The position numbers were made by a program, and so were the translations under genes. This document shows, in pieces, positions 1 to 12,008 of a stretch of DNA of 64,000 bases (the first letter of the stretch is position 1; every line of letters begins with the position of its first letter). The stretch is from assembly GCA_963682055.1 (NCBI GenBank), contig OY821742.1:17480135-17544134 (forward strand). The letters are read 5' to 3'. The DNA comes from Primula veris. Lineage: Eukaryota > Streptophyta > Magnoliopsida > Ericales > Primulaceae. The notes below the pieces were generated by a model. That model saw only the letters and a list, made by a program, of their open reading frames with translations. It was not told where the DNA came from and made no database searches.

Positions 1-1160
1 AATTAATTATCTGATTGGAACAACAATAATTTCTAGTACCCCTCAACCGCAGGCTATTCGGAGGGCCATCCATGCCTCTATTAATATTATATCTCATAAG
101 GGGAGGACAAAGCTTTTATTGACCTATTGTAATTTGCAAATATCATCTTTAATGGAGTAGGACTATTAGTGAAAAAGCGGGACAACATTGCCTTGAGATA
201 ATCTAGCAATAGGTGAAATCCAATTGGAACGAAGCCTTTTTGCTCATCGATTGTTTCCTTTAATGAATATTTGTAACACATATCATGACGAAAGTTGCAA
301 TAATTTGAAATGGAGGTGTACTAATGAGTGATGAGTCGATTTATAAGTACACTATGATGAGAAATCCCCTAATGTAAGACTACATTTTGATTATTACCCT
401 AGCTTAACATTACATTTTACGGTTGCCATCAGTTTTTCAGTCATTTCCCTTTTCTGGAAACAAATATGTTTATTCAATATTTATGGAAAATGAAATTATG
501 AAGTGAAAACATGTCGAAATAAAAACAAAATAAACTTGTAATAATTTTCAATAAAAATTTCGAACTGGATCGGGTAGTTCTTTTCAATGAAACTCCAAAT
601 ATTGAATTATAAATAGTTTTGAACATGATCAACTAGCTATTTTCAATAAAACTCCAAAATGCATCTATTTTCTCCATAAGTTACTCATCGGATTGCAAAT
701 ATTAGTAATTTATAATTTTATACTATACAAATTTTCTTCTTCTGTCCTTAATCCTTATTTTTTGAAATAGTATTAGTAATACATCGAACCAAACAAGCAA
801 ATCTCATTACACTTGTTTTAAATTAATACTAGTAATTTCGAACAGGGTCGAGTAGTTCGTTTCAATAAACCTCCATAAAGCATCTATTTTCATTATAATT
901 TTACTCATCGTATTCCAAGTAGTTGCTCCTAATAGTAATAGTATTAGTTGCTTGTAAATCCTAATGGTTTTAAAAAGAAAAAAAAGTTGCTCCTAATTAT
1001 TTATTATAGCAACTAATGTATTTTTCTGATAATTTAAATAGGAATAATGCTAACGAACCAGATAGACTCAATTACACTCTCAACACTCTAATTCTTAATG
1101 TAAATTTAGAATTTCATTTTCATCCCGAAATTTAAGAGTCTGCTATTCGGCCATATATTT
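1..1160. other. AT-rich intergenic DNA
   Basis: No gene is visible. The only open frames are short and have no recognisable motif. The stretch is A/T-rich and probably belongs to the upstream region of the VWA gene that starts at 1798. Confidence 0.6.
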
Positions 1161-1490
1161 AATATTTTTAATTAATATTTAAGTTTAGTTTAGTATCAAA
1201 TAGGGTTATATAATATTATATTTGAGTTTTTATTTTGTTGAATCGTCAAATAAAATATATTAAAATCATTAAAATTTTAAATATTTTTAATTAATATTTA
1301 AGTTTAGGGTAGTTTCAAATAAAATTCTATAATATTATATTTGAGTTTTTATTTTGTTTAATCGTCAAATAAAATATATTAAAATTTTAAATATTTTTAA
1401 TTAATATTTAAGTTTATGGTAATCTCAATTAGAATTTCATAAATATTATATTTTTGATTTTATTTTTATTTTAATTGGGTGTTAAAATAA
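1161..1490. repeat. Three-copy tandem repeat, about 110-120 bp units
   Basis: Three diverged units begin near 1161, 1280 and 1391. Each starts with the phrase ATATTTTTAATTAATATTTA, followed by a stretch ending in TCGTCAAATAAAATATAT in the first two units. The array lies about 300-640 bp upstream of the VWA gene start, so it could affect promoter spacing, but no function is shown. Confidence 0.75.
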
Positions 1491-1727
1491 TTATAAAAAT
1501 AATTATAAAAATAATTATATTTTTAATTTGAGTTAGAATGATACTATGTGGTAAATAGTAATAATTTGAAATGCGGTAAATGAGTGTGTTTTGAGTAAGT
1601 TCAAATAAAACAAACAAAATCAAATTGCCGGCCATGTGGGGGGTAAGCAGGTACCTTACCTGGACAGCTTACCCCCAAATAACAGACTAATTAAAACATT
1701 ACATTTACTAATTAAAACACCTAAATC

Positions 1728-1744
1728 TATATATATATATATAT
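1728..1744 (+). promoter_or_regulatory. (TA)n tract, possible TATA region of the VWA gene
   Basis: An uninterrupted TA dinucleotide run lies 54-70 bp upstream of the ATG at 1798. It is placed where a plant TATA box would be if the 5' UTR is short. It could equally be a simple microsatellite. Confidence 0.4.
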
Positions 1745-1797
1745 CTAATTATCTATCATCGAATAAAACTGGTAGTAATATTTAGTAATTAAACAAA

Positions 1798-4700
1798 ATG
1801 GCGTGGGAGGAATTTGAGAAGGCGGTAGAAGAGGGAATAAAACTGTCGAAACGAATCTATCTCGGCAAAGACCGTACAACAACAACCATCGCACCAACAA
1901 TAAAACCCCTTATGGTTATGGAAAAATCTTTTTTACCTTCCTCCCCAATGGTTTACGCAATAATATCCGACCCGGGGATAGTCGACAATCCCGACATTCC
2001 CAGCTACCAACCCCACGTCCACGGCAGGTCCCATTGTTTATTCATACGGACTATATTATACAAAATGTGTAACCATCCAAATTAAAATATTTACAGTGTG
2101 AATTTGTTTAAACTCGGAGGACCTTTAGTGTGTGATAGAGTCATTATTGAGGGTTTATACAATTTTGTCAATTTTTTCCAAAATTACTTGGTTGAAATAT
2201 GAATTTTGTAGATATTTTGAATAAATATTTTCAATGAAGCTCTAAAATGCATCTATTTATTTTCTTCGTAATTTACTCTATCGTATTCCAGATATTTATT
2301 TATACTGTATGATGTACACGGCAGGTGCGATCCGCCTGCTTTGGTGCCACTGCAGATGGTCGGGTCTGTGTGTGTCGAGGTGAACTAATATTTTCAATAA
2401 AATAGTTTATGATGTGAAATTATTAATAGTTTCAATAATTAGTTTATTATGTTATCTGCAATTGAGCCAAGCCGAGCCTGTTCAAGCTCGTCTCGTTTAC
2501 TAAATGAGTCCTAAGATTTTGTTCTGACTCTGCTCGTTTATAAACAAGCTCAAGCCGAGCTTGTCTGTCTTAAAAGATTTTGTAGATTTTTTACTTAGTC
2601 AAAGTCAATGTTAAGATAAGCAATAATGTATATTTAATTATGGTGGCTTCTAGTTTTAAAGTGATATCATAAAGAGTTTCAATAAACAGTTTATTAAGGG
2701 TGCGTTTGGCATCAACTTTTTTGGTCAAAAAGCTGTTTCGAGAAAGCAACTGTAAAAAAGCCATATTATAAAATCCGGTTGGTAGCACATTTTTAAAAGC
2801 TAGGTTTATTAAGATTTGCGTTTTTGCAAGTTCATTCAAAATGACCAAATTGTTCATATTTTAAAGATAATTTAGATTTTTATACATAGTAATTGTTTTA
2901 GCTGTGTAATTTCCGTCAAAAGGCTAAGGATGTTTTTGTTAACAATGTATAATTTTTTTTGATCTCCGAAATTGGAGCCGAAAAAGATGAAAAAATCCAC
3001 CAAAATATAGATATTTGCTTTTCCTGCTTTTATAGCCAAAAGCTAGCATACCAAACACCCAATGCTTTTTCGTAGCAAAAAAATCTAAAAAGCAATGGAA
3101 AAAAGCTTGTACCAAAACACACACTGTGTTATGGGATTTTATTTTATGGAAAATGAAATCATGACGTGAAAAATACATCTAAATGAAGAAGACTGATCTT
3201 TTGTTTAGGTGGAGTGCTGTTTGGACACGGCGTTTGTGAAGGTGACTGGGACGTGGCGCGTGCATTGCGTCATGGGGAGTAAGGTTTGTCCGTGTCGGGC
3301 CGCGGTACCCATGGGGGGACGGAAGGTATGTTAGTGGCTTCTTGTTAATGTTTTTGTTTCTGTAGACTGTGTGTAATGATGTGGCAGTGACCGGTGGCGG
3401 AGCGCAGAACTAGAGTAAAAAGAATTGTTTTTTTTTCGTGATTATGGGGTTGCTGAATTGCCAAAATCGTTTTAAGAAAAAGGGAGAATCATTGATTAGT
3501 ACATAAACATACACTTAATATCCAAAACCCCACATTCTCGACCCTTATTTAAGATTTGGTACATATTAACACATCAAAGTTGAAAACAAAGAGTAAAAAG
3601 AAGTAGCACATGTATCATATGTTTGTGTCAAGTTACGAACAGTTTAGAATGAATGGCTTTAAAGTGCAAATTGTAGAAGTCTCAGAGTTTAGCTATCTAA
3701 GTATCTATATAAGTTCCAGCTTAGTTGAGCTTATGCAGGGCATGAAAAATCTAGTGAAAATTTCCTATTTAATTTTCCTCTGTTATCTTTAACTGCAGCA
3801 TTTACTTTCTTGTAGTTTGACTATCCACTTTCAATTCAGTAATATATCCGAAAATTCTGCAGTTATTGTGTGGGAGTGGGTTTATCTCAAGGTTGTGCTT
3901 GTTTGTGTCTAAACCCTTATCCATCCATTACATTTTGTCAACACCGTAAGAGTTGAGCTTGGTGTTACTTCACCAGTGATCACATTCGAATCATAAACCC
4001 TCATTATGGATTAAATTGGGGTCTGTCCATCACAGGTCTCAATCTAAATGAGTGAATGTGTGCTTGATTACCATACGAATCGCTATGCCACTTAAGACTC
4101 ATTTACTTTTTGAAGGGGAAAAAAATACTGCACAATCTAGAAATTCTGTTAGAAATTGTGTATACGTTGATATATACGTGGATCAGAGTTCCTCTGATAA
4201 ATGGTTCAGAGAACTGTCTTTCAGCTTCACTTCTTCATTTTTTTCACTTATATCATTGTCAAAAAATATGATATTATGGCCTGTAACTCATTTTAATCCC
4301 AAGTTTTCATGTCAATCATTTTGGTTGTCTGGCATAAATTTCTCCACATGCCAAAGAAAACAGCTAAACGCCTGTCTGTTTGTGTCTTCTCGACTTGTTG
4401 GTTATTCACTGTAAGTAAATATTGTCTATAGATCACCTTCAACCATATTTCTGGTTCCTCTCTAATCACCTAGCCCTGCCAATAACTTACTTAGGCTGAT
4501 TAGAGACTTTCGAGGTGTGGGTAGAGAATTCTCATCATTGGCGAATGGTGATTCAAATGTTACCATGTTAAGAAACTCACATTTGGGATTTTATTTGTTA
4601 TCATGTATTATCTTGTGATGTCAAGTAATTTATTTATTTGGCTAACAGGGTTCAATTCTAGGTGTTGAGGTTGAAACACTCAGAAAATCGTACTCCACTC

Positions 4701-7700
4701 AAGAAATTATGGCGGATGACAGTGAGAAGGAATCTGAAACCGAAAATGGAGATTTTATAACACCCCACATATATACTTTCACAATTCCCCAGGTAGCTAC
4801 TCGAAGTCTTTGTTTTTTCTGTATATAGCTATATCCAGGTGTCTCTAAGTTTGCATAAATTTACTATTTTTCAGGTCGATGGGGGCAGCAATATTTCAAT
4901 AAAACTATATTGGAGTCAGAAATTGGTCTATGAACATGGCCAATTCTGCGTGAATATACCTTTTACTTTTCCTGATTACGTCACTCCTGCTGCAAAGAAA
5001 ATTTCGAAAAAAGAAAAAGTACAATTAACTATCAACTATGGTCCTGAATCTGAAGTTTTATGCAACAACACTAGTCATCCTTTTAAGGTACAATCTTTTA
5101 GCAGATGCTGGGTGTATTTCTTAGATTGATTTTGGTTATTTTTATCAGTTTTTTTATCTGTTCTCTCTACTTTGACCAGGAGCAAAAGCGCCAAGCTGGA
5201 AAATTAGCTTTCTTGTATGAATCTGAAGTGGTTTCATGGTCCAGTACTGATTTGAACTTTTCATATTCGGTAAGATTATATCCGTATTGAGATATTGATA
5301 TACATTAGCTGTTAACATTTACTTTTAAAAGAAAAACCATTAGAAGCTTTTTGACAAGTAAATACTCAGGATAGTGTTAAGAGAATTGAAAATTTTCCCG
5401 TATATCGACTACCTGTGACTATCTGGGAACAAATTCTATCCGAGCTTAATCATACAATTTATAATAATCATTTTTTTTCAGGTGTCATCAGGTCATATCT
5501 CTGGTGGTGTTTTCTTGCAATCTCCATCTATGCTCGACCCTGATCAAAGGGATATGTTCTGCTTCTTTCTCTTCGCGGGGAACCAGTCAATTCAGAAGGT
5601 TTGTTTCACAGATTTTAAAATAATTGTTTCAAATTGTTATTAGTTAATTCTTTGACATTGAAGTTGTATGTTGTAGATGATTCAAATTAAGGTTTTGACT
5701 TTACTTTCCTAGTTTGTTATGCTTAATTTTATTACCATAGACCAGAGAGGGTTGGGGTAGAGAACGAAACACACACCTTTGACATTTTGTGGGGTTTCTT
5801 GTCTGAAGTTTATTAATGGTTTCTATTTAGCTCATTATATTATTCTCCTCTTTAGTCTGTTCTTTTCCTCTTTTCCTACATTACAAATTCAATCTGCTTG
5901 GTGAGTTAGTCTTGAACTGATTAAAACTTTTCCCTTCATTGTCATCTACTATTTCCCTGCACAGATGCCATTAGTCATTTTCTTAATGTTTGTGTTGTTT
6001 GGTTATTTTTCTGTAGGTTTTTAGAAGGGAGGTGATTTTTGTTGTTGATATAAGTGGGAGCATGAGGGGAAAACCACTGGATGATACAAAAAGTGCTTTA
6101 TCTGCAGCACTTACAAAGCTTAATCCAAATGATAAATTCAATATAATAGCGTTTAACGAGAAGACCTTCTTATATTCATCAAATATGGAGCCAGCAACTC
6201 TTGAAGCGACTGAACAAGCCATTGAGTGGATTCATATGAATTTCGTAGTTGGAGATGGTACAAATATCTTGCTTCCTTTAAATCAGGTGAGTCTGTCATA
6301 GATCATAATGAGCATAAAGCCCATGAGCTTAACTGGAAAAAATTAAAATGCATAAGCTTTGGCTGATTATGGTTGGATAACTGCAAGTTTAGCTTCATCA
6401 GATACCAGGATATATGTTTTTCCTTTTGGTTGCAATAAGTAAAGCATGTAACTTTTGTAACCAGTAATAACATGAACTGCACATTAATAGTGGTTAAGCA
6501 ACCTGAGTAACTACATTTATTTTCTGCTAGATAAGAGATGAGGAGCAGCAGTGAAAATGAGTGTAGTTAGTAGAGTCCCTGTTCCTTAGTTTTTCTATCC
6601 CCATATGCTAAACGTGAAATATTTTTGTACCTAAGCAGTTCAAAACGAAATTGTATGTATTACTTAGCAGGTCAGTCGATTCGATTTCTCCCCACATGCG
6701 TTATCTATTTCTGATAGTTGGTAATTGCCTTGACCACTCAGCTCTAAATTAGTCCTCCTTTTGGTCAGGCAGTAGAGATGCTATCTAATGTGCATGAATC
6801 AATCCCTATGGTTATCCTCGTGACTGATGGGACAGTAGAAGATGAGAGAGAAATATGTGATACTATGAAGAATCAATTAGCAAATAAAGGATCTATTTGC
6901 CCACGTATACACACTTTTGGAATAGGTAGAGTATATGTTCTCCCCTGCATTCGAGACTTAACTTTGTCGTTCTTTCAAAACCTTTTGCTCATTCATGTAT
7001 ATATTTCCAGGCACATTTTGTAATCATTATTTCCTGCAAACGGTTGCCATGTTTGGGAGGGGTCACTATGATGCTGCTTATGATCCAGGTACTTCTGTTC
7101 TCCACTAATGATATATTAGGAGAGTTTCATTAGTAAATACTGTTTACCCGATTGTTTCTTGTTTGCTGTCTAGGACCTGTGTTCTTCTATGCAGATAATG
7201 TATTTTTCTACTTCTTACCTGAAGTACATAGTGGTTGCATCATTCCTTTACCTATGAGTATATGACTTGAAAATGTGTATCGCTGCTTAAGTTGATGTCT
7301 AAAATTTCTCATGGTTTAGATCATTTACCTCGGAAACAATTGGACCTTCCTAAGAAAAATAAGTATAAGTTGACTACTGGATAAGCGAATGCTCGTGGCA
7401 GTCAATTTGAGATTTGATTGAAACAAAGCTAAACCCCCTGAGCTCAGTGGCAGATCCAGAAATATATAGGAAAATAAGTATGAGAGGTTGTTGTTAGACC
7501 CTTTAATATAGATACACTTCCATTATTGGAAGAAATATCTATGTTAAAAAAATAGTTTCAGAATTCTCAAGAGGGGAAGGGGAGAATCCCTTCCTGCACC
7601 AGATGAACCTGACCTACCTGAGCTCATATTTCAGAACTTATGTTGTTATGGATCCATTGACTTTATCAGTATATCTCGAACCCATTTATAGAATTTGGAA

Positions 7701-10700
7701 ATAATATACTTACCCACATGATGAATTATCCAGTTTTCCATGGAGGCGGATTCTTGCTCACGTTTCATTAGGAGTTTAACTGTCTTTTTTTTTCCATGCT
7801 AACATAATCAAACGTTGTCTTGTGTCAGAGTCAATTGCAGTCAAGATGGAAGCATTTTTCTCTAGAGCTTTATCTACTGTTATTGCAAATATAGCAATTG
7901 AGAATATGGATAATCTAGATGAGCTTCAGGTATTGTTGCTATTCTCATCTTTCCTTTTCTCATGCATAGTTACTTGTATAGTCGCTTATTGTTCCAAGGC
8001 TATACCCATTAATTGTATATCTACTAATATGGGAGTGTATTAGCTTGCGTAGTGTTCTCCCTTTGATGTTGTTAAGGACAATAATATTTTAGGTGTGTCT
8101 CTCTATAAAAAACCCACCGTCAGTAATCTTATGATCAGGGTAACATCTTATTTGCATGTGTGATTATAAATACCATTGTATATCTACTAATATGGGAGTG
8201 TATTAGCTTGTGTAGTGTTCTCCCTTTAATGTTGTTGCGGCCAATAATATTTTAGGTGTGTCTCCCTATAAAAAACCCACCGTCAGTAATCTTATGATCA
8301 GCATAACATCTTATTTGCATGTGTGATTATAAGGATGCAATCTGACTTGTTTCTTCATACTTCTCCCTTCTTTTTTTTTCCTTCCATACACTTCCATTAA
8401 AAAATCAGCTTGTTCACCCTATTAGCCTAAAGATAAATTGTACTCGCTATTTGATAAATGTTGTCTTTTTGTGTTAATGCTTTTTCTTGAAGTATATGTT
8501 ACCTTAAAAATTACTATCTTGATATGCTCTCACTGAAAATATAGTGTGCTCTCTATCATTTTTAGGTAAGAGTTTTGTGTGCGATTGTGAATTGTGATAA
8601 ATCATAAATCTTGTTACTTGTTTATATGGTTTATTCTGAAGTTGACATGGAAAATTTGCAAATTCTTGCATTAGGTGTATCCTTCTCGTATCCCGGACCT
8701 TCAATCTGAAATCCCATTGATTGTATCAGGCAGATATAATGGTAAAGTTCCTGATACCCTCAGAGCTAGAGGGATCCTTGCTGATAAGAGCAGCTTTACG
8801 AAGGACTTTAAAGTACAAAAAGCAACGGACATCCCTCTTGACAAGGTTATATGTTTTTGCATTTTGCTATTATTTTTCATTGTTTTTATACTGTCTTTGT
8901 ACACGCGCCCTGGTAATGAGTGTGATGACCATGATTAAATATTTGCTGTCGTAGAAGGCAAGCATCTTTTTCAGAACATTGAAATAATATAATATATGGC
9001 TGCCGGTTAAAGGTACATCATTGTGGATATCAGAGGGCAGAGTAGAACCGGAATATCTTCTTTTTTTCCCCGTTTTCGTATCTTATCACACTGAATATTT
9101 GTCCATCCTGTGTTATGGAAATCAACATTGGATCTTACTGGGTGTTTTATGGTGTGCATGGATATCGATATTGTAAAAGGCGCATAGTGGTACGTAGATG
9201 GTGAGGAACCTCCTGCCACGTAATTAGCAGATATGTTATGGTGTGTTTCGTGTCTTATCTCACTGAATATTTGTTAATCCCGTGTTATGGAAATCGGCAT
9301 TGGATATTACTGGGTGTTTTATGGTGTGTATGGATATCGATGTAGTAAAAGGCGCATAGTGGTAGGTGGATGGTGAGGAACCTCCTGCCACGTAATTAAG
9401 GGTTATGTTATGGTGTGTATGGACACCTGGACATCATATTGGGTTTTGACCATTTTTCTGTAGTTTGATCACTTTGCTCACTATACACGAATTTGGTTAT
9501 TGTATGTGCTTTTTATGTTTAAACTCGAAATTGCCTGATTTGACATGTTTTAAATCTTTAAGTTCTTGCTAACTGATTCCATCTCTAGCTAATAGTATTA
9601 CTTGTCGTAGACATGTATATTAATCAGAATATCCAGATATTCTCTTGATTTTGCTGCCTAATTGTTTGTCACTTGTTAGTTGTTACTAGTCTCTTCTGCT
9701 TTCATCATCTTATGAATTATTTGAGCTGGCCTAAATAGAGAATGTCCAGTTCTATATCTTTTTGCCCTTTTCGTATAAATCTGCTTATCGGCTTTGATCT
9801 GTGCACCAGGTACTTTTAAAGCACCACATTGACCTTCTCACAGCTGAAGCATGGTTCTCAGAGAAGAAAGACCTTGAGGAAAAGGTCGTTTGACTTTTTA
9901 TATTATTTTCTTGCTCTCAGTCTGATCTCACAGCTGCCCAATTGTTTTTCCAACTGATCTCAGTCTGACCTCCTTATTTAGTGTAGTCTGAGGACAAATC
10001 TCAATTTCGTTTTCTTCAAATTGAAAAGAAAATCCCAGTTGACTTATTTAGGAAAATTGCAACGACACTGGAAAGGAGAGAACGTCTAATGATGTTAGCT
10101 TGGTTTTCTTAATAGTTACTATTTATTCTTCCTAAACTAGAGTCAGTTATTTTCACTTCTTAAATGACATTACTGTTCTCTTGAGACATGGACACAATTA
10201 GTTTATGTCCTCTTCGCAATCATTTAAGTTTTAAGCTATACTTGACATACTTTGGAGAATAAGTAGGAATTCCCTCTTTTATTTTTTTTTATTTCAGCAT
10301 ATTCCTCGTCTCAAAAATACAATTTCTTTTCTGGTTGCCTATCAATTCCAGGTAGCAAGTATGAGCATAAGAAGTGGTATTGCTTCCGAGTATACCCGTA
10401 CAATCATGGTTGAGTCAGAGAAAGGTCAGAAAATGTCAGAATCTGTTGGAATAAAGGAGGTATGCAAATTTTCATACGGGTATATTACTTTTTATTCTAT
10501 TTTAAGAAATCGGCATAGGAGTACACAACGTTTTTTTCTTACTCTTTAGCCATGTTTTAAAAAACGCGCTATGTTGCGCGAAATAGCGTTTTTTGGGGAA
10601 AAAACGCATCGATAAACCGCTATTTGGATGGAAAAGCGCTAAATTCGTGCTATAGGGACTAAAAGCACAAAAGGCACGAAATTATTGGACTGGTAGCGTA

Positions 10701-12008
10701 AATAGCGAGTTTTTAAAACAGAATACAGTGGACTAGTAGCATAAATACTGGACTGACCTCTGTAGTATATAACATGTCACAATTAGCCCCTTTAGTATAT
10801 AACATGTCACAGTTAGCCCCTATAGTTAATAACATGTCACATATTCGCTTTTATAGTAAATAACATGTCACAAATTCCCCCCTATAGTAATTAATATATC
10901 AAAAAAACACATTTATCCCCAAATACTTCAAAAAACGTCAGATTTTTTTAACCAAACATGTCTCTCTCTTTCTTACCCAAAAAAACCACAACTAATTCTT
11001 TTAACTTTTAATTTTGTTAACATAATTAGTATAAATTGTATGACTATAGTGCTATATTGTTATATATTTAGGCAAAAAAAATCACACCGCAAAGCGTTAC
11101 GTTGCTATGCTATTTGCGCTTTTAGTGTTTCTCTCGAAAAAACGCTATGCTAGCGATAGCGCTATTTAAAACATTGCTCTTTAGAGAGCGTTTAGTAACT
11201 GGGTGAAAATAATTCATAAAAAAGGTTTAAATGCAAAAAGCTAGATAAAACTCATTAGGATCCAGTGTTATCTTTGAAAGTTGTTTGAAAGTTAAGAGTT
11301 TTAGCTGATAAATGAGAAGTACAGTTTGACGAGTTGGCTTGGTCATTACCAAAGCATAGTTTATGTCTAAAGTCAGAAACCCTTCAAGAATGCTACTTTC
11401 AACTTAATACCATGTTGCCCTCACTATATCCACCAGGTTAATTCTGGTTCAAGATTACAGTATTGCATTCATTTGAAGGCTTGTTGCTGACTTAAAGTAC
11501 TATTTCAGAATGTTTGCATCGATTTGTTTTCTTTTGCGTTTGAAAACTTAATTTTCTTTTCGAATTCGATTTTCATTTTCAATTAAGGAGCTGCATTGCA
11601 TGCATAACCGGATGGTTTTCTTTGATAGAACAAACTCGATATATTCTTAACATAAACCCTAAAGCCATACATTTTTGTCAACTAAATATACAGAAGCTGG
11701 GAGACTCTAAACCTCCAAAAGTGATAAGGCTTCGACACGCTGGAATCGGGTTTGGGAACTTGACAGCAACAATCGAAAACCGCCGTCCAGGCTGCGAAGA
11801 AGAGAGACTACCAGAGGCCGCGGAATTATTTGTGAAGGCGGCTTCTAACTGCTGTGGACGCCTCTTCGGCCATTGTTGTTGCATGTGTTGTATAAATACG
11901 TGCGGACGCGTAAATGACCAATGTGCCATCGCCCTCACACAGCTTTGTGGAGCCCTCGCGTGCTTAGGTTGTTTCGTCTGTTGTGATGCTTGTTGCGGTG
12001 GGGATTAA
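1798..12008 (+). CDS. VIT-like / von Willebrand factor A domain protein (ITIH heavy-chain-like)
   Basis: Fifteen exons join into one frame of about 746 aa: 1798-2027, 2325-2379, 3209-3325, 4649-4792, 4875-5087, 5180-5269, 5482-5598, 6017-6286, 6769-6925, 7011-7088, 7829-7929, 8675-8845, 9810-9884, 10352-10459, 11694-12008. All junctions are GT/AG and keep frame. It resembles the plant inter-alpha-trypsin-inhibitor heavy-chain-like family (Arabidopsis At1g19110 type, about 750 aa). Residues about 77-250 look like a VIT-type beta domain. The VWA domain starts near 323 and has a complete MIDAS: D333-x-S335-x-S337, T404 and D432. Residues 695-746 carry 16 cysteines (runs such as CCCMCC), which in this family suggests a membrane-associated or metal-binding tail. 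No signal peptide is seen. The biochemical role of the plant family is poorly known. The ATG at 1798 is chosen because MAWEEFEKAVEEG matches the expected N-terminus. The last exon start (11694) is the only nearby AG that keeps frame. Confidence 0.9.
2461..2580. repeat. Dispersed repeat remnant rich in GAGCC/AAGCTCG words (intron 2)
   Basis: Words such as CAAGCCGAGC and TCAAGCTCG recur here and again, in different order, at about 12405-12530. This kind of sequence is a common dispersed plant repeat. No ends or target duplication were found. Confidence 0.35.
8013..8333. repeat. Tandem duplication, about 163-bp unit, in VWA intron 11
   Basis: The segment 8013-8175 is repeated at 8176-8333 with only a few differences (for example ttgcgtag versus ttgtgtag). 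Both copies contain CTACTAATATGGGAGTG and AAAAAACCCACCGTCAG. The duplication is intronic and leaves the exons untouched. Confidence 0.85.
9074..9419. repeat. Tandem duplication, about 172-bp unit, in VWA intron 12
   Basis: The segment 9074-9245 is repeated at 9246-9419. Shared landmarks include GGATATCGAT, AAAAGGCGCATAGTGGTA and GAGGAACCTCCTGCCACG in both copies. Divergence is visible but low, so the duplication is fairly recent. Confidence 0.85.
10550..11176. mobile_element. hAT-type MITE in VWA intron 14
   Basis: The 627-bp element starts CCATGTTTTAAA and ends TTTAAAACATTG, giving a 12-bp terminal inverted repeat with one mismatch. It is flanked by the 8-bp direct repeat CTCTTTAG (10542-10549 and 11177-11184), the target-duplication length of hAT elements. 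Both subterminal parts are rich in GCGCTAT/ATAGCG words. The middle (about 10760-10890) has about four units of a 33-bp minisatellite containing ATAACATGTCACA. There is no coding capacity, so it is non-autonomous. A diverged partial relative lies at 54290-54449 in the opposite orientation. Confidence 0.8.

Noticed and set aside
2699..3063. Possible hAT-like MITE in VWA intron 2 (GGGTGCGTTTGG ... CCAAACACCC)
   Set aside because: The ends are loosely inverted and the region has plant MITE flavour, but no 8-bp target duplication matches and the right boundary is ambiguous.
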